Of a stretch of 64,000 bases of DNA, positions 10,124-21,915 are shown piece by piece (the stretch's first letter is position 1; the number at the start of each line of letters is the position of its first letter). Location: positions 372,001 to 436,000 of the forward strand of contig NZ_CAJFCL010000003.1 in the NCBI RefSeq assembly GCF_904063065.1, written 5' to 3'. The notes below the pieces were generated by a model, which was not told the origin of the DNA, made no database searches, and was given only the letters and a program-made list of their open reading frames with translations. The position numbers and the translations under genes are program-made. This DNA comes from Pseudomonas paraversuta. GTDB lineage: Bacteria > Pseudomonadota > Gammaproteobacteria > Pseudomonadales > Pseudomonadaceae.

Positions 10124-12574
10124 TCAGATCGGCAGCGGACGGGGTTGTGACGCAGGCCGGGCATGGTGCTGTCGGGGCATGCGGGTCAGGCGCAAGGCAT
10201 TGAGTACCACGGTCAACGAGCTGATCGACATGCCGATGGCAGCCCAGATCGGCGTGATCCAGCCCAGTGCCGCAAAAGGCAGCATAAGACCATTGTACAG
10301 GCCGGCCCAGAGCAGGTTTTCGATGATTATCCGCCGTGTGCGGCGGGCCAGGCTGAAGGCTTGCACCAGGGCATCCAGGCGATTGGAGAGCAATACTGCA
10401 TCGGCACTGGTTTTGGCCAGGTCAGTGGCCGAGCCCATGGCCACGCTGATATCGGCAGCGGCCAGCACCGGCACATCGTTGACCCCGTCACCGAGCATCA
10501 ACACCTTGCGGCCCTCGGCGTGCAGTTGCTGCAAGACCTGCAGTTTGTCATCCGGGCGCAAGCCGCCCCGGGCCTCATCGATACCCAGCTCGGCGGCCAC
10601 ACTGGCCACCATCGGCGAGCTGTCCCCCGAGAGCAGCAGCGTGCGCCAGCCCCGCGCCTTGCAGGCCGCCAGTAGCGCGGGGGCGTCGTCGCGCAGATGG
10701 TCGTCGAGCACCAGCCAGGCCAGCGCGCCGGCGGTATCACCCAGCAACAGCCATTGCCCGGGCTCATCCGGCATCGGCGGCACCGGGCAGAGGCTCAGTT
10801 CGCAGACAAAGTCCGGCTGGCCGATGCGTAACTGGCGGTCACCCACCAGGCCTTCAAGGCCCCGGCCTGGTGTGCTGTGTACCTGTTCGGCGGCTTGTGC
10901 AGCGCGGCCGAACGCGCGGGCGATCGGGTGTTCCGAGCGGTTCTCGAGGGCCGCCGCCAGGGCCAGACACTGATCGCTGTCCAGTTCGCCCAGGGGGCGA
11001 ATCGCGCGCAAGGTCAGCCGGCCTTCGGTCAGGGTCCCGGTCTTGTCGAAGATCACCGTGTCGATCTGGTTCAGCCCTTCGAGCACATGGCCGCGGGTCA
11101 GTAACAGGCCCAGCTTGTGCAGAGTGCCGGTGGCCGCGGTGAGCGCGGTGGGGGTCGCCAGTGACAGGGCGCAAGGGCAGGTGGCTACCAGCATCGCCAG
11201 GACGATCCAGAACGCCCGTGACGGATCGAGTTGCCACCACAGCAGACCAATTGCCACGGCAGCGAGCAACGAAAACAGCAGGAACCACTGCGCCGCTTTG
11301 TCAGCGATCTCGGCCAGGCGCGGTTTTTCGCTCTGGGCCCGGTCCAGTAGACGCACGATGGCGGACAGGCGCGTGTCCTGGCCCAGGGCCAGAACCTCGA
11401 CGGTCAGCGCGCCTTCGACATTCAGGGTGCCGGCGGTGACCGCATCACCAGCCCGGCGTGCCTGTGGCAGGTATTCGCCGGTCAGCAGAGACTCGTCGAT
11501 GCTGGACTGGCCTTGCAGGATCTTGCCGTCGGCCGGAAGAATCGCGCCGGGGTGCACCAGCACCTTGTCACCGACTTTGAGTTCGCTCAGCAGAATGCGC
11601 TCGCTCTGGCCGTCATCACTCAATCGCAAGCAGGACGCCGGCAGCAGGTTGACCAGTTGTGCGGTGGCGGCGGCAGTGCGTTCCCGGGCGCGGCGTTCCA
11701 GGTAGCGCCCGGCCAGCAAAAACAGGGCGAACATGCCCACCGCATCGAAATACAGCTCGCCGACTCCGGTAATGGCTGTCCAGATGCCGGCGATATAGGC
11801 GCCGCCGATGGCCAGCGAAACCGACACATCCATGGTCAGATGGCGGGTGCGCAGATCACGCATGGCGCCTTTGAAAAAAGGCGTGCAGCTGTAAAACACG
11901 ATGGGTGTTGTCAGAAACAGTGCAACCCAGCGCAGGATGGTGTGCATCTCGGGGCTGAGATCAATGTTGAATTCCGGCCAGGTGGCCATGGTCGCCATCA
12001 TCGCCTGGAACCACAGCAGTCCGGCGACACCCAGCTGGCGCAAAGCCAGGCGATTTTCACTGGCCAGTTGTTCCGTTGCCCTGTCTGCCTGATACGGGTG
12101 CGCGGCATAACCGATGTGCCGCAGTTCGCTGAGGATTTCACTCAGCGGCAACTGGCTGTCAGCCCAGCGCACATGCAAACGGTGGTTGGACAGATTGAGG
12201 CGGGCTTCGCTCACGGCAGGCAGGCGCCGCAGATGTTTTTCAATCAGCCAGCCACAGGCGGCGCAACTGATGCCTTCGATCAGCAGGGTGGTTTCGGCCT
12301 GTTCGCCTTCATGCCGGACAAAGGGTTTTTGCACATCGGCGCGGTCATACAGAGCCAGCTCTTCCACCAGTTGCACGGGTAATGCCTGGGGGTTGGCAGA
12401 GGCTTCGCTGCGATGCTGGTAATAGCTTTCCAGGCCGCCGGCCACGATCGCCTCGGCCACCGCCTGGCAACCAGGGCAGCAGAACTCGCGGGTCTGGCCC
12501 AGAACAACGGCAGTAAAGCGGCTGCCGGGCGGGACGGGCAGGGCACAGTGATAGCAGGGAACGGGAGAGGTCAT
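10124..12574 (-). CDS. ccoI: Copper-exporting P1B-type ATPase for cbb3 assembly
   Basis: An 816-residue P-type ATPase that moves copper across the inner membrane for the CuB centre of cbb3 oxidase. The N-terminus has CYHC and a cluster FCCPGC, then a heavy-metal-associated domain with CAACGW. The core shows the membrane CPC motif (ATCPCALSLATP), the phosphorylation site DKTGTLTEG and the hinge GDGVNDVPVLAAA. The ATG at 12574 is chosen because the protein begins MTSPVPCYHC there, as in CcoI/FixI proteins. It is followed by ccoS in the same operon. Confidence 0.96.
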   Translation of the reverse strand: MTSPVPCYHCALPVPPGSRFTAVVLGQTREFCCPGCQAVAEAIVAGGLESYYQHRSEASANPQALPVQLVEELALYDRADVQKPFVRHEGEQAETTLLIEGISCAACGWLIEKHLRRLPAVSEARLNLSNHRLHVRWADSQLPLSEILSELRHIGYAAHPYQADRATEQLASENRLALRQLGVAGLLWFQAMMATMATWPEFNIDLSPEMHTILRWVALFLTTPIVFYSCTPFFKGAMRDLRTRHLTMDVSVSLAIGGAYIAGIWTAITGVGELYFDAVGMFALFLLAGRYLERRARERTAAATAQLVNLLPASCLRLSDDGQSERILLSELKVGDKVLVHPGAILPADGKILQGQSSIDESLLTGEYLPQARRAGDAVTAGTLNVEGALTVEVLALGQDTRLSAIVRLLDRAQSEKPRLAEIADKAAQWFLLFSLLAAVAIGLLWWQLDPSRAFWIVLAMLVATCPCALSLATPTALTAATGTLHKLGLLLTRGHVLEGLNQIDTVIFDKTGTLTEGRLTLRAIRPLGELDSDQCLALAAALENRSEHPIARAFGRAAQAAEQVHSTPGRGLEGLVGDRQLRIGQPDFVCELSLCPVPPMPDEPGQWLLLGDTAGALAWLVLDDHLRDDAPALLAACKARGWRTLLLSGDSSPMVASVAAELGIDEARGGLRPDDKLQVLQQLHAEGRKVLMLGDGVNDVPVLAAADISVAMGSATDLAKTSADAVLLSNRLDALVQAFSLARRTRRIIIENLLWAGLYNGLMLPFAALGWITPIWAAIGMSISSLTVVLNALRLTRMPRQHHARPASQPRPLPI

Positions 12575-12666
12575 GGCGGTCTTTCGCGAGAGGGTGTCGC
12601 CGGAACTGCGACATTGCGCTCCGGCCCGCTCCTGCAGGTGCGGGAACGGGCTGGCGCGCAATGGGG

Positions 12667-13209
12667 TTAATTGGTCTTGTGCACTTCAGCGCCCTGAAGC
12701 GGCTCGTCGCCCAGCAGCAGGTCTTTGTCATGGCCCACCAGCTCTTCTTCAAACAGGCGCCAGGTTTTGCCGTCTTCAACGCCCAGCAGCTCAACAAAGC
12801 GCCGGCCTTCGATTTTGTCATCCAGCTGGCCGATGTAACGGCCCGGCTCTGATTCGCTCTGGCTGAGGCTGATCTTGCGATCTTTCTCGGGTTGGGTCGG
12901 CGAGATCAGATTCAGTTCCAGTACCTTCGGCTTGCTGTTGCCATCAAGCAGCAGCACCACTTCGCCGGTCATTTCGTCCAGCCGCAGCTTGGCCTTGAGC
13001 TGCAGGGTCTGGCCCAGCAGTTCGCGGTCAAGTGCGCGGTTAATGCCTTTGCCGGCCTCGTAGTAGTTGTCGTTGACCAGGTTGTCCGGGTTGTTCACGG
13101 CAATGGTCACCATGGACAGGGTCAACGTCACCGAGCAGGCGAGAATGGCAATGATGATCCACGGCCAAAGATGCTTGTACCAAGGGCTGGAGGCGTTTGC
13201 TGCGGGCAT
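12667..13209 (-). CDS. ccoH: cbb3 oxidase assembly protein CcoH (FixH family)
   Basis: A 180-residue FixH-family protein with a single N-terminal membrane helix (PWIIIAILACSVTLTLSMV, ~16-34) and a periplasmic domain. It contains the conserved NPDNLVNDNYYEAGKGINR segment. CcoH interacts with CcoN and CcoP during cbb3 assembly. The start at 13209 gives the normal family length; an upstream extension is open but reads into ccoG. It lies 16 bases after ccoG. Confidence 0.94.
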   Translation of the reverse strand: MPAANASSPWYKHLWPWIIIAILACSVTLTLSMVTIAVNNPDNLVNDNYYEAGKGINRALDRELLGQTLQLKAKLRLDEMTGEVVLLLDGNSKPKVLELNLISPTQPEKDRKISLSQSESEPGRYIGQLDDKIEGRRFVELLGVEDGKTWRLFEEELVGHDKDLLLGDEPLQGAEVHKTN

Positions 13210-13225
13210 GGCAGGTTCTCTTCTC

Positions 13226-14641
13226 TTATCTGATTTGTGGGCCGATGAAGCGGCTCTTGGCTTTGACGCTGATGTCGTTGTGATCGGCATCCTTGAGGAT
13301 GAAGAACACTTCGTTGGTGCTGGACGGCAGCTGCTCCGGAGCAATCGAGAGCTCGACCGGCAGGCTGACGATATCGCCCGCGGCGACCCTGATTTCGCGT
13401 TTGCCTTGCAGCTTCAGGTCCGGCAGGCCTGTGGCCTCCAGCACATAGGTGTGGTCTTGCTGATCCTTGTTCATGATCTTCAGGCTGTAGACGTTTTCGA
13501 TCCGTCCTTCAGCGTTTTCGCGGTAGAGCACGCGGTCTTTGCTGACGTCGAACCCCACCAGGGTACGGGTATAGAACGCAGCTGCCAGCAGACCCATCAT
13601 GGTCAGCAACACCAGTGCATAGCCAAGCAGGCGCGGACGCAACTTGTGGGTTTTCTGGCCCGACAGGTTGTGCTCGGTGGTGTAGCTGATCAGGCCGCGA
13701 GGATAGTTCATTTTGTCCATGATGCTGTCGCAGGCATCGATACAGGCGGCGCAGCCGATGCATTCAATCTGCAGGCCGTCACGAATGTCGATCCCGGTCG
13801 GGCACACCTGCACGCACATGGTGCAGTCGATGCAGTCACCCAGGCCTTGGGCCTTGTAATCAGTGTCTTTTTTGCGCGGGCCGCGGACTTCGCCGCGCCG
13901 CGGGTCGTACGAAACGATCAGCGTGTCCTTGTCGAACATCACGCTCTGGAAGCGCGCATACGGGCACATGTAAATGCACACCTGCTCGCGCAGCCAGCCG
14001 GCGTTGCCGTAGGTGGCGAGGGTGAAAAAGCCGACCCAGAAGTACGCCCAGCCATCAGCCTGGCCGGTAAAGAAATCGAATACCAGTTCGCGTATCGGCG
14101 AGAAGTAACCGACAAAGGTCATGCCGGTGACAAAACCGATCAGCAGCCACAGGCTGTGCTTGCTGAATTTGCGCAGGAACTTGTTGGCGCTCATTGGCGC
14201 CTTGTCGAGCTTGATGCGCTGGTTGCGGTCACCTTCAGTGACCTTCTCGCACCACATGAAAACCCAGGTCCAGACGCTTTGCGGGCAGGTGTAGCCACAC
14301 CACACGCGACCTGCATACACGGTAATAAAGAACAGGCCAAAGGCCGCGACGATCAGCAGCCCGGAGAGCAGGATGAAATCCTGTGGCCAGAAGGTGGCGC
14401 CAAAAATAAAGAATTTACGCTCGGGAAGGTTCCACCAGACGGCCTGGTGCCCACCCCAGTTGAGCCATACCGTACCGAAATACAGCAGGAACAGCACGGC
14501 GCCACCGGCGATGCGCAGGTTGCGGAAAATACCAGTAAAGGCCCGGGTGTAGATCTTTTCCCGGGAGGCATACAAATCGACGCTGTCACCAGGTTTTTTG
14601 GCAGGCGGCGTGACGTTGTGTACAGGAATCTGATTGCTCAT
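13226..14641 (-). CDS. ccoG: cbb3 oxidase accessory protein CcoG (ferredoxin-like, Cu(II) reductase)
   Basis: A 471-residue membrane protein with about five helices. A two-cluster ferredoxin domain sits near 250-300: CIDCTMCVQVCP and CIGCAACIDAC. The first membrane section includes GYTCPQSVWTWVF. The C-terminal third is a periplasmic Ig-like domain. CcoG homologues reduce Cu(II) to Cu(I) for CcoI during oxidase assembly. This is the first gene of ccoGHIS. A GCGAC-N5-GTCGC dyad and an Anr-like site lie upstream. Confidence 0.96.
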   Translation of the reverse strand: MSNQIPVHNVTPPAKKPGDSVDLYASREKIYTRAFTGIFRNLRIAGGAVLFLLYFGTVWLNWGGHQAVWWNLPERKFFIFGATFWPQDFILLSGLLIVAAFGLFFITVYAGRVWCGYTCPQSVWTWVFMWCEKVTEGDRNQRIKLDKAPMSANKFLRKFSKHSLWLLIGFVTGMTFVGYFSPIRELVFDFFTGQADGWAYFWVGFFTLATYGNAGWLREQVCIYMCPYARFQSVMFDKDTLIVSYDPRRGEVRGPRKKDTDYKAQGLGDCIDCTMCVQVCPTGIDIRDGLQIECIGCAACIDACDSIMDKMNYPRGLISYTTEHNLSGQKTHKLRPRLLGYALVLLTMMGLLAAAFYTRTLVGFDVSKDRVLYRENAEGRIENVYSLKIMNKDQQDHTYVLEATGLPDLKLQGKREIRVAAGDIVSLPVELSIAPEQLPSSTNEVFFILKDADHNDISVKAKSRFIGPQIR

Positions 14642-14747
14642 TAGTGCGTCCCACGGCAGTGGAAAATGCCTCGGTCAGTACATGCCGACCGCGGTCAGAA
14701 GGTGTTGCAGTGGCGTAATGATACGCCTGTGACTCTAGCTCAAGGGT

Positions 14748-14762
14748 GCGACCTTTGGTCGC
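14748..14762. promoter_or_regulatory. RegA/PrrA/RoxR-type dyad upstream of ccoG
   Basis: GCGACCTTTGGTCGC is a perfect dyad matching the GCGNC-N5-GNCGC consensus of the RegA/PrrA/RoxR regulators, ~107 bases before the ccoG ATG. A near copy with two differences across 19 bp lies at 18591-18605. Confidence 0.5.
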
Positions 14763-14804
14763 GTTCCGGAAAGCACCAACTTGGTATAGGAGATGTAACA
14801 AGTC

Positions 14805-14818
14805 GTGACATGGATCAA
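14805..14818. promoter_or_regulatory. Possible Anr box upstream of ccoG
   Basis: On the minus strand this reads TTGATCCATGTCAC, one perfect half-site and a second with two mismatches. The centre is ~170 bases before the ccoG start. It is weaker than the boxes before hemN and both ccoN genes. Confidence 0.45.
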
Positions 14819-14897
14819 TTGACTTGGGGTCGCGGTTCAAGTGCAGGGCAATTGCGCACCGGGCAATGGTGGCGTCCAGCGAAAGCACGGCGGTAAT

Positions 14898-14935
14898 AAA
14901 ACGGCCCCGCCAACGTGGGTTGGCGGGGCCGTTTT
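14898..14935 (-). terminator. Terminator of the ccoNOQP-1 operon
   Basis: AAAACGGCCCCGCCAACG pairs almost perfectly with the right arm around a four-base loop. T runs flank both sides, so it could stop transcription in either direction. It lies 22 bases after the ccoP-1 stop. Confidence 0.9.
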
Positions 14936-14957
14936 CTGCAGCAGTTACAACCCTGGT

Positions 14958-15935
14958 TTACTCGGCTGCCTTGGCGTCATCGCCATGGGACAGACTGTAA
15001 ACGTAGGCCGCCAGCAGGTGAACCTTGTCGTTCCCTTGCAGGTCGGCCTGTGCAGGCATCTGGCCCTGACGGCCGTAACGGATGGTCTGTTGCAATTGAG
15101 CGAAGCTCGAACCGTAGATGAATGCACCCGGGTGGGTCAGGTTCGGTGCGCCCATCAACGGGTTGCCCTTGCCTTCCGGACCGTGGCAAACCGCACAGTT
15201 GGTCGCGAACAGTTCCTTGCCCTTGGCAGGGTCGGCTTTCGCGCCTTCCGGCAGCTTGCGGCCGTCCAGGCCGGTCAGGACATAGGCGGCCACGTCGCTG
15301 ACGCCTTGCTCGCCGATCACTTCGGACCAGCCCGGCATGATGGCGTGGCGACCGCCCATGATGGTGGCCTTGATGTCTGCCGGTGTACCGCCCCAGCGCC
15401 AGTCGGCGTCGGTCAGGTTAGGGAAGCCATAGGCGCCTTTGGCGTCGGAACCGTGGCACACCGAGCAGTTGGAGGCAAACAGGCGGCCACCCATCTTCAG
15501 TGCTTGCGGGTCTTTGGCCACTTCCTCAATGGGCATGGCGGCGAATTTGGCGAAGATCGGACCAAATTTGGCGTCCGATTTAGCCATTTCCTTTTCCCAC
15601 TCGTGAACACCGGTCCAGCCTGTCTGGCCATTGGCAAACGCGGTCTTCTCTTTGGTGTCCAGGTACTCGTAGCCCGGCAGCAGGCCTTTCCAGTTACCCA
15701 GGCCCGGGTACAGCACCAGGTAGCCGAGGGCGAAGATGATGGTGCCGATGAACAGCATGAACCACCATTTCGGCATCGGGTTGTCGTACTCTTCAATCCC
15801 GTCGTAAGAGTGCCCAACTGTCTCGTCAGTCTGCTCGCTGCGTTGGCCCTTGCGGGTGGCCAGCAACAACCAGGTCAAGGCGAAGATGGTACCCAGACTG
15901 AGGACTGTGACGTACAGACTCCAGAACGTAGTCAT
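14958..15935 (-). CDS. ccoP: cbb3 oxidase diheme subunit III, copy 1
   Basis: A 325-residue membrane-anchored diheme cytochrome c that passes electrons to CcoO/CcoN. It has two N-terminal hydrophobic segments ([20 protein letters not shown] and [17 protein letters not shown]). Two c-type heme sites follow, CSVCH (~158) and CAVCH (~250). Compared with copy 2 it carries an extra ~13 residues after LLPGYE ([13 protein letters not shown]). The ATG overlaps ccoQ by four bases. Confidence 0.96.
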   Translation of the reverse strand: MTTFWSLYVTVLSLGTIFALTWLLLATRKGQRSEQTDETVGHSYDGIEEYDNPMPKWWFMLFIGTIIFALGYLVLYPGLGNWKGLLPGYEYLDTKEKTAFANGQTGWTGVHEWEKEMAKSDAKFGPIFAKFAAMPIEEVAKDPQALKMGGRLFASNCSVCHGSDAKGAYGFPNLTDADWRWGGTPADIKATIMGGRHAIMPGWSEVIGEQGVSDVAAYVLTGLDGRKLPEGAKADPAKGKELFATNCAVCHGPEGKGNPLMGAPNLTHPGAFIYGSSFAQLQQTIRYGRQGQMPAQADLQGNDKVHLLAAYVYSLSHGDDAKAAE

Positions 15936-16123
15936 TCTTTGTTACTCCTAGAAGCTTGCTCTTGCTCTACGTGCTTGATGGCTTCGGGATCATCCTTGAA
16001 CGGCAATAAGGTTGCGTCATCAAACTCCGACTTGCGTCGCGGACTGAAAACCCACAATGCCAAACCGATAAAAGCCACCATCACGACGACAGTGCCCAGG
16101 CCACGAATCATCCCGATATCCAT
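15932..16123 (-). CDS. ccoQ: cbb3 oxidase subunit CcoQ, copy 1
   Basis: A 63-residue single-helix protein ([19 protein letters not shown]) followed by the conserved [16 protein letters not shown] segment. CcoQ stabilises the cbb3 complex. It sits five bases after ccoO and overlaps ccoP by four. Confidence 0.95.
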   Translation of the reverse strand: MDIGMIRGLGTVVVMVAFIGLALWVFSPRRKSEFDDATLLPFKDDPEAIKHVEQEQASRSNKE

Positions 16124-16128
16124 CTAGA

Positions 16129-16737
16129 TCACCGTTTGCTTTTGATGATGGTGCCCAGGCCCTGGAGATAGGCCACCAGCGCGTCCATTTCGGTTTTGCC
16201 TTTCACTGCATCCTTGGCCCCGGCGATATCTTCGTCGGTGTAAGGAACGCCGAGCACGCGCAAGACTTCCATTTTTTTCGCCGTGTCCTTGCCGTCCAGC
16301 TTGCGTTCTACGAGGAACGGATAGGCAGGCATGATCGACTCGGGGACCACGTTGCGCGGGTTGTACAGGTGTGCACGCTGCCAGTCATCGGAGTAACGAC
16401 CGCCAACCCGGGCCAGGTCCGGCCCGGTACGCTTGGAGCCCCACAGGAACGGGTGATCCCAGACGCTTTCGCCGGCTACCGAGTAGTGGCCATAACGCTC
16501 TGTTTCTGCGCGGAACGGGCGGATCATCTGCGAGTGACATTGCACACAGCCGTTGGCGATGTAGATGTCGCGACCTTCCAGCTCAAGAGCGGTACGCGGC
16601 TTCATGCCTTCAACCGGGGTATTGGTCACGTCCTGGAAGAACAGCGGAACGATTTGGGTCAGACCACCGATGCTCACGGCGATGACCATGAAGAAGGCCA
16701 TCAGGCCAATATTCTTCTCGATTGTTTCGTGCTTCAT
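16129..16737 (-). CDS. ccoO: cbb3 oxidase monoheme subunit II, copy 1
   Basis: A 202-residue membrane-anchored monoheme cytochrome c. One N-terminal helix ([20 protein letters not shown]) is followed by the heme site [11 protein letters not shown] (~60) and the conserved [13 protein letters not shown]. Its start overlaps the ccoN stop as TGATG. Confidence 0.97.
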   Translation of the reverse strand: MKHETIEKNIGLMAFFMVIAVSIGGLTQIVPLFFQDVTNTPVEGMKPRTALELEGRDIYIANGCVQCHSQMIRPFRAETERYGHYSVAGESVWDHPFLWGSKRTGPDLARVGGRYSDDWQRAHLYNPRNVVPESIMPAYPFLVERKLDGKDTAKKMEVLRVLGVPYTDEDIAGAKDAVKGKTEMDALVAYLQGLGTIIKSKR

Positions 16738-18179
16738 CAGTGGGCTCCAACTACAGCGATTTTGCTCGCTGCTTCAGCTTCTACCGGGTTCGAGGCGCGT
16801 ACGGTACGGAACACGTTGTAGGCCATGAACAGCATGCCGCTGGCGAAGATAGCCCCGCCGATGGCGCGAACGATAAAGCCAGGATGGCTGGCTTGCAGTG
16901 CTTCCACGAACGAGTAGGTCAGGGTGCCATCGTCGTTGATTGCGCGCCACATCAGGCCCTGGGTAATGCCGTTGACCCACATCGAAGCGATGTAGAGCAC
17001 GGTACCGATAGTCGCCAGCCAGAAGTGCGTGTTGATCAGGCTGGTGCTGTACATCTGCTTCTGGCCATAGATGCGCGGGATCATGTGGTACATGGCACCG
17101 ATCGAAATCATCGCTACCCAGCCCAGTGCCCCGGCGTGTACGTGGCCGATGGTCCAGTCGGTGTAGTGCGACAGCGAGTTGACGGTCTTGATTGCCATCA
17201 TCGGGCCCTCGAAGGTCGACATGCCGTAGAAGGCCAGGGACACCACGAGGAAGCGCAGGATCGGGTCGGTGCGCAATTTATGCCAGGCGCCCGACAGGGT
17301 CATCATGCCGTTGATCATGCCGCCCCAGCTTGGAGCCAGCAGGATGATCGACATTGCCATGCCCAGCGACTGGGCCCAGTCCGGCAGAGCGGTGTAGTGC
17401 AAGTGGTGCGGGCCGGCCCAGATGTAGAGGGTGATTAGGGCCCAGAAATGCACGATCGACAGACGATACGAGTAGATCGGACGCTCGGCCTGCTTCGGCA
17501 CGAAGTAGTACATCATGCCCAGGAAGCCGGTAGTCAGGAAGAAACCTACAGCGTTGTGGCCGTACCACCACTGGATCATGGCGTCAGTCGCACCGGCGTA
17601 AGCCGAGTAGGACTTGAAGAAGCTCACCGGCAGGGACGCGTGGTTGACGATGTGCAGCATTGCCGTGACGACAATGAATGCACCGTAGAACCAGTTACCT
17701 ACATAGATGTGCTTGGTTTTGCGCTTGGTAATGGTGCCGAAGAACACAATACCGTAGACCACCCAGACGATGGCCAGCAGGATAGCCAGGGGCCATTCCA
17801 GCTCTGCGTATTCCTTGGTAGTGGTGTAGCCCAGCGGCAACGTGATGATCGCGCCGATAATGACCGCCTGCCAGCCCCAGAAGGTGAAGGCAGCCAGGGC
17901 GTCGGAGATCAGGCGTGTCTGGCAGGTGCGCTGCACGACGTAGTACGAGGTACCAAACAATGCACAGCCACCGAAGGCAAAAATCACAAGATTGGTATGC
18001 AGGGGACGCAGACGGCCAAAGGTTGTCCACTCAAGACCAAGGTTTAATTCAGGCCACACAAGCTGTGACGCGATAAAAACCCCGAGCCCCATGCCAAGGA
18101 TCCCCCAGACCACCGTCATGATGGCGAACTGGCGGACTACCTTATAGTTATAAGCAGTCGGACTGATTGCTGTGCTCAT
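16737..18179 (-). CDS. ccoN: cbb3 oxidase catalytic subunit I, copy 1
   Basis: A 480-residue heme-copper oxidase subunit with twelve membrane helices that holds heme b, heme b3 and CuB and reduces oxygen to water. Histidine-rich helices characteristic of CcoN are visible ([55 protein letters not shown]). The start [15 protein letters not shown] at 18179 is the normal CcoN N-terminus; an open extension to 18533 is non-coding by comparison with copy 2. An Anr-type dyad lies ~92 bases upstream. Confidence 0.97.
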   Translation of the reverse strand: MSTAISPTAYNYKVVRQFAIMTVVWGILGMGLGVFIASQLVWPELNLGLEWTTFGRLRPLHTNLVIFAFGGCALFGTSYYVVQRTCQTRLISDALAAFTFWGWQAVIIGAIITLPLGYTTTKEYAELEWPLAILLAIVWVVYGIVFFGTITKRKTKHIYVGNWFYGAFIVVTAMLHIVNHASLPVSFFKSYSAYAGATDAMIQWWYGHNAVGFFLTTGFLGMMYYFVPKQAERPIYSYRLSIVHFWALITLYIWAGPHHLHYTALPDWAQSLGMAMSIILLAPSWGGMINGMMTLSGAWHKLRTDPILRFLVVSLAFYGMSTFEGPMMAIKTVNSLSHYTDWTIGHVHAGALGWVAMISIGAMYHMIPRIYGQKQMYSTSLINTHFWLATIGTVLYIASMWVNGITQGLMWRAINDDGTLTYSFVEALQASHPGFIVRAIGGAIFASGMLFMAYNVFRTVRASNPVEAEAASKIAVVGAH

Positions 18180-18264
18180 TCTAAGGTTCCACGGTTTTGG
18201 TGTTTTATTAGGAGTAAAAATCGGTCGCAAGTATGTATAAAACGTAGGGGTATTGCAACGCGGC

Positions 18265-18278
18265 TTGACCTCGGTCAA
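18265..18278. promoter_or_regulatory. Anr-type box upstream of ccoN-1
   Basis: TTGACCTCGGTCAA is a perfect dyad with TTGAC half-sites (consensus TTGAT-N4-ATCAA). Its centre is ~92 bases before the ccoN-1 ATG, close to the ~105-base spacing at ccoN-2. Confidence 0.65.
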
Positions 18279-18590
18279 TGCGTTCCAACGCTTATTCTGC
18301 GGCCTTTCCATGCGTGCAGTAGGGTCAAGTCGACCGCCAACAAAACACCCCGTGGAAGGCAAAAATGAAAGGGCCGGGCAGGGCAAAACCGGGAGGGGGG
18401 CAGTCATGGCAACTTGATGGCGAAGATCGCAATCAACGATAGCCGTTGTAAACCCACCAGTGTGGCCTGTAACTGCACCCTTCAACTTACCGATTAAATT
18501 CACTTGACGTGAAACCGGTGACCCCGGGATCACTGAGAATTTGAGCTTAGTCCTGAATGGCGGGAGAGCAACGGCGGACTAAAAAGAGGT

Positions 18591-18605
18591 GCGACACTTG
18601 GTCGC
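18591..18605. promoter_or_regulatory. RegA/PrrA/RoxR-type dyad downstream of ccoP-2
   Basis: GCGACACTTGGTCGC fits GCGNC-N5-GNCGC and is nearly the same as the site at 14748. It lies ~410 bases before ccoN-1 and 55 bases after ccoP-2. It could instead be part of a weak terminator, as AAAAAG precedes it on the plus strand. Confidence 0.4.
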
Positions 18606-18659
18606 GCTTTTAGGCGGGAACTGCCGCACCAAAATGATGCGGCAGGAAATGTCTGGTAA

Positions 18660-19598
18660 TTATTCGGCTGTTTTTTCCTCTTGATTACCATGGGACAAGC
18701 TGAACACATACGCAGCCAGCAATTGCACCTTGTCGTTACCCAGCAACTCGTTCTGTGCCGGCATGTGGCCCTGGCGGCCATGGCGAATGGTTTGCTGCAA
18801 TTGCGCCAGGCTGGTGCCGTAAATAAAACCCGCTGGCGCCGTCAGATCCGGCGCGCCCATCAGTAGCATGCCTTTGCCGTTGGCACCGTGGCACGCCACG
18901 CAGGTGGTTTCGAAGGCTTGCTTGCCAGCCACCAGATCCACGGTCGTGCCCTGGGGCAAAGGCAGGCCGGCCAGATCGTGGCGCACATAGGCGGCAAGGT
19001 TCTTCACGCCCTCGTCACCCAGTACCGGGCCCCAGGCCGGCATTGCAGCGATGCGTCCGCCCATGATCGTGGTTTTAATGGTGTCGGCATCGCCGCCCCA
19101 GCGCCAGGTGTTGTCGGCCAGGTTGGGGAAGCCGAAGGCGCCCTTGGCATCAGAGCCGTGGCACACCGAGCAATTGGAGGCAAACAGACGACCGCCCATT
19201 TTCAGTGCCTGGGGATCCTGGGCCACTTGCTCAACCGGCATGGCGGCGTATTTGGCGAAAATGGGGCCAAATCTGGCGTCTGCCTTGTCCATCTCCTTTT
19301 GCCACTCGTTCACACCGGTCCAGCCATCCTCGTAACCCGGCAGCAGGCCTTTCCAGTTGCCAAGGCCCGGGTAAAGGATCAAATAGCCCACACCAAACAC
19401 CAGCGTGCCGACGAACAACATGAACCACCATTGTGGCAGCGGGTTGTCGTACTCCTCGATGCCGTCAAAACTGTGGCCCATGGTCTCGACGGTTTCGCTT
19501 TTTCTTTCCCCCTTGCGGGTACTGATCAACAGCCAGGTCAGGCCGATCAGCGTGCCAATGGTCAGCACGCAGATATAAACACTCCAGAAGGTGGTCAT
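18660..19598 (-). CDS. ccoP: cbb3 oxidase diheme subunit III, copy 2
   Basis: A 312-residue diheme cytochrome c paralogous to copy 1, with two membrane segments and heme sites CSVCH and CVACH. The second site differs from copy 1 (CAVCH). It lacks the 13-residue insert after LLPGYE, passing straight to [13 protein letters not shown]. It overlaps ccoQ-2 by four bases. Confidence 0.96.
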   Translation of the reverse strand: MTTFWSVYICVLTIGTLIGLTWLLISTRKGERKSETVETMGHSFDGIEEYDNPLPQWWFMLFVGTLVFGVGYLILYPGLGNWKGLLPGYEDGWTGVNEWQKEMDKADARFGPIFAKYAAMPVEQVAQDPQALKMGGRLFASNCSVCHGSDAKGAFGFPNLADNTWRWGGDADTIKTTIMGGRIAAMPAWGPVLGDEGVKNLAAYVRHDLAGLPLPQGTTVDLVAGKQAFETTCVACHGANGKGMLLMGAPDLTAPAGFIYGTSLAQLQQTIRHGRQGHMPAQNELLGNDKVQLLAAYVFSLSHGNQEEKTAE

Positions 19599-19795
19599 TG
19601 CTTATTACTCCTAGACGCTTGTTCTTGCTCGACGTGTTTGATCGCCTCTGGATCGTCTTTGAATGGCAGCAGGGTCGCGTCTTCGAACTCCGACTTGCGC
19701 CGCGGGCTGAATACCCACAGCGCCAGGCCGATAAACGCCACCGCCACCACCACAGTGCCCAGGCCGCGGATCATTCCACTACTCATGTCAAACAT
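19595..19795 (-). CDS. ccoQ: cbb3 oxidase subunit CcoQ, copy 2
   Basis: A 66-residue single-helix protein nearly identical to copy 1 after the first residues, including [16 protein letters not shown]. The ATG at 19795 is preferred over the one at 19786 because GAGG lies six bases upstream of it. It lies four bases after ccoO-2. Confidence 0.93.
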   Translation of the reverse strand: MFDMSSGMIRGLGTVVVAVAFIGLALWVFSPRRKSEFEDATLLPFKDDPEAIKHVEQEQASRSNKQ

Positions 19796-19798
19796 GGC

Positions 19799-20407
19799 TC
19801 ACCTCTTGCTCTTGATGGCAGTGCCGAGCACTTGCAGGTAGGCCACCAGCGCGTCCATTTCGGTCTTGCCCTGTACCGACTGTCTGGCATTGGCGATGTC
19901 TTCGTCGGTGTAAGGCACGCCCAGGGTGCGCATCACTTCGAGTTTCTTCTGGGTATGGCTGTCATCCACCGGTTCGGAGACCAGCCACGGGTAGGCGGGC
20001 ATTTTCGACTCGGGTACGACGTTGCGCGGGTTGTACAGATGCGCGCGGTGCCAGTCATCCGAGTAGCGGGCGCCGACCCGCGCCAGATCCGGCCCGGTAC
20101 GCTTGGAACCCCACAGGAACGGGTGATCCCAGACACTTTCACCGGCGACCGAGTAATGGCCATAGCGCTCGGTCTCGGCCCGGAACGGACGAATCATCTG
20201 CGAGTGACATTGCACGCAGCCTTCGCGAATGTAGATGTCACGACCTTCCAGTTGCAGCGCGGTATAAGGCTTCATGCCTTCGACCGGGGTATTGGTGACA
20301 TCCTCAAAGAACAGCGGGACGATTTGCGTCAGGCCGCCGACACTCACACAGAGAATCATCAGCAACAGCATCAGGCCGATATTTTTTTCAACGATTTCGT
20401 GTTTCAT
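19799..20407 (-). CDS. ccoO: cbb3 oxidase monoheme subunit II, copy 2
   Basis: A 202-residue monoheme cytochrome c like copy 1, with one N-terminal helix ([20 protein letters not shown]) and the heme motif [11 protein letters not shown]. Differences from copy 1 cluster in the helix and near 125-165. It starts ten bases after ccoN-2. Confidence 0.97.
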   Translation of the reverse strand: MKHEIVEKNIGLMLLLMILCVSVGGLTQIVPLFFEDVTNTPVEGMKPYTALQLEGRDIYIREGCVQCHSQMIRPFRAETERYGHYSVAGESVWDHPFLWGSKRTGPDLARVGARYSDDWHRAHLYNPRNVVPESKMPAYPWLVSEPVDDSHTQKKLEVMRTLGVPYTDEDIANARQSVQGKTEMDALVAYLQVLGTAIKSKR

Positions 20408-20417
20408 GGCGAACTCC

Positions 20418-21842
<1,425 letters not shown>

Positions 21843-21915
21843 GGTTCCCCATCCACGGTTCAGGCGCATACAAAGGTACGCCTGGAGTTATAGGCAGACT
21901 AAAAGCGAGGCAAGC

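Larger units (their letters stand above)
14642..14957. other. Intergenic region between ccoG and ccoP-1
   Basis: This 316-bp gap holds the possible RoxR-type dyad, the possible Anr site and the strong terminator at 14898-14935. I see no gene in it. Confidence 0.7.
18180..18659. other. Intergenic region between ccoN-1 and ccoP-2
   Basis: This 480-bp gap carries the Anr-type box, the second GCGAC-N5-GTCGC dyad and a hairpin CTGCCGCA/TGCGGCAG at 18621-18645 without a T run. I see no gene or clear intrinsic terminator for the ccoNOQP-2 operon. Confidence 0.7.

Noticed and set aside
16737..18533. Long N-terminal extension of CcoN-1
   Set aside because: The extra sequence includes the Anr-type box and has no counterpart in CcoN-2.
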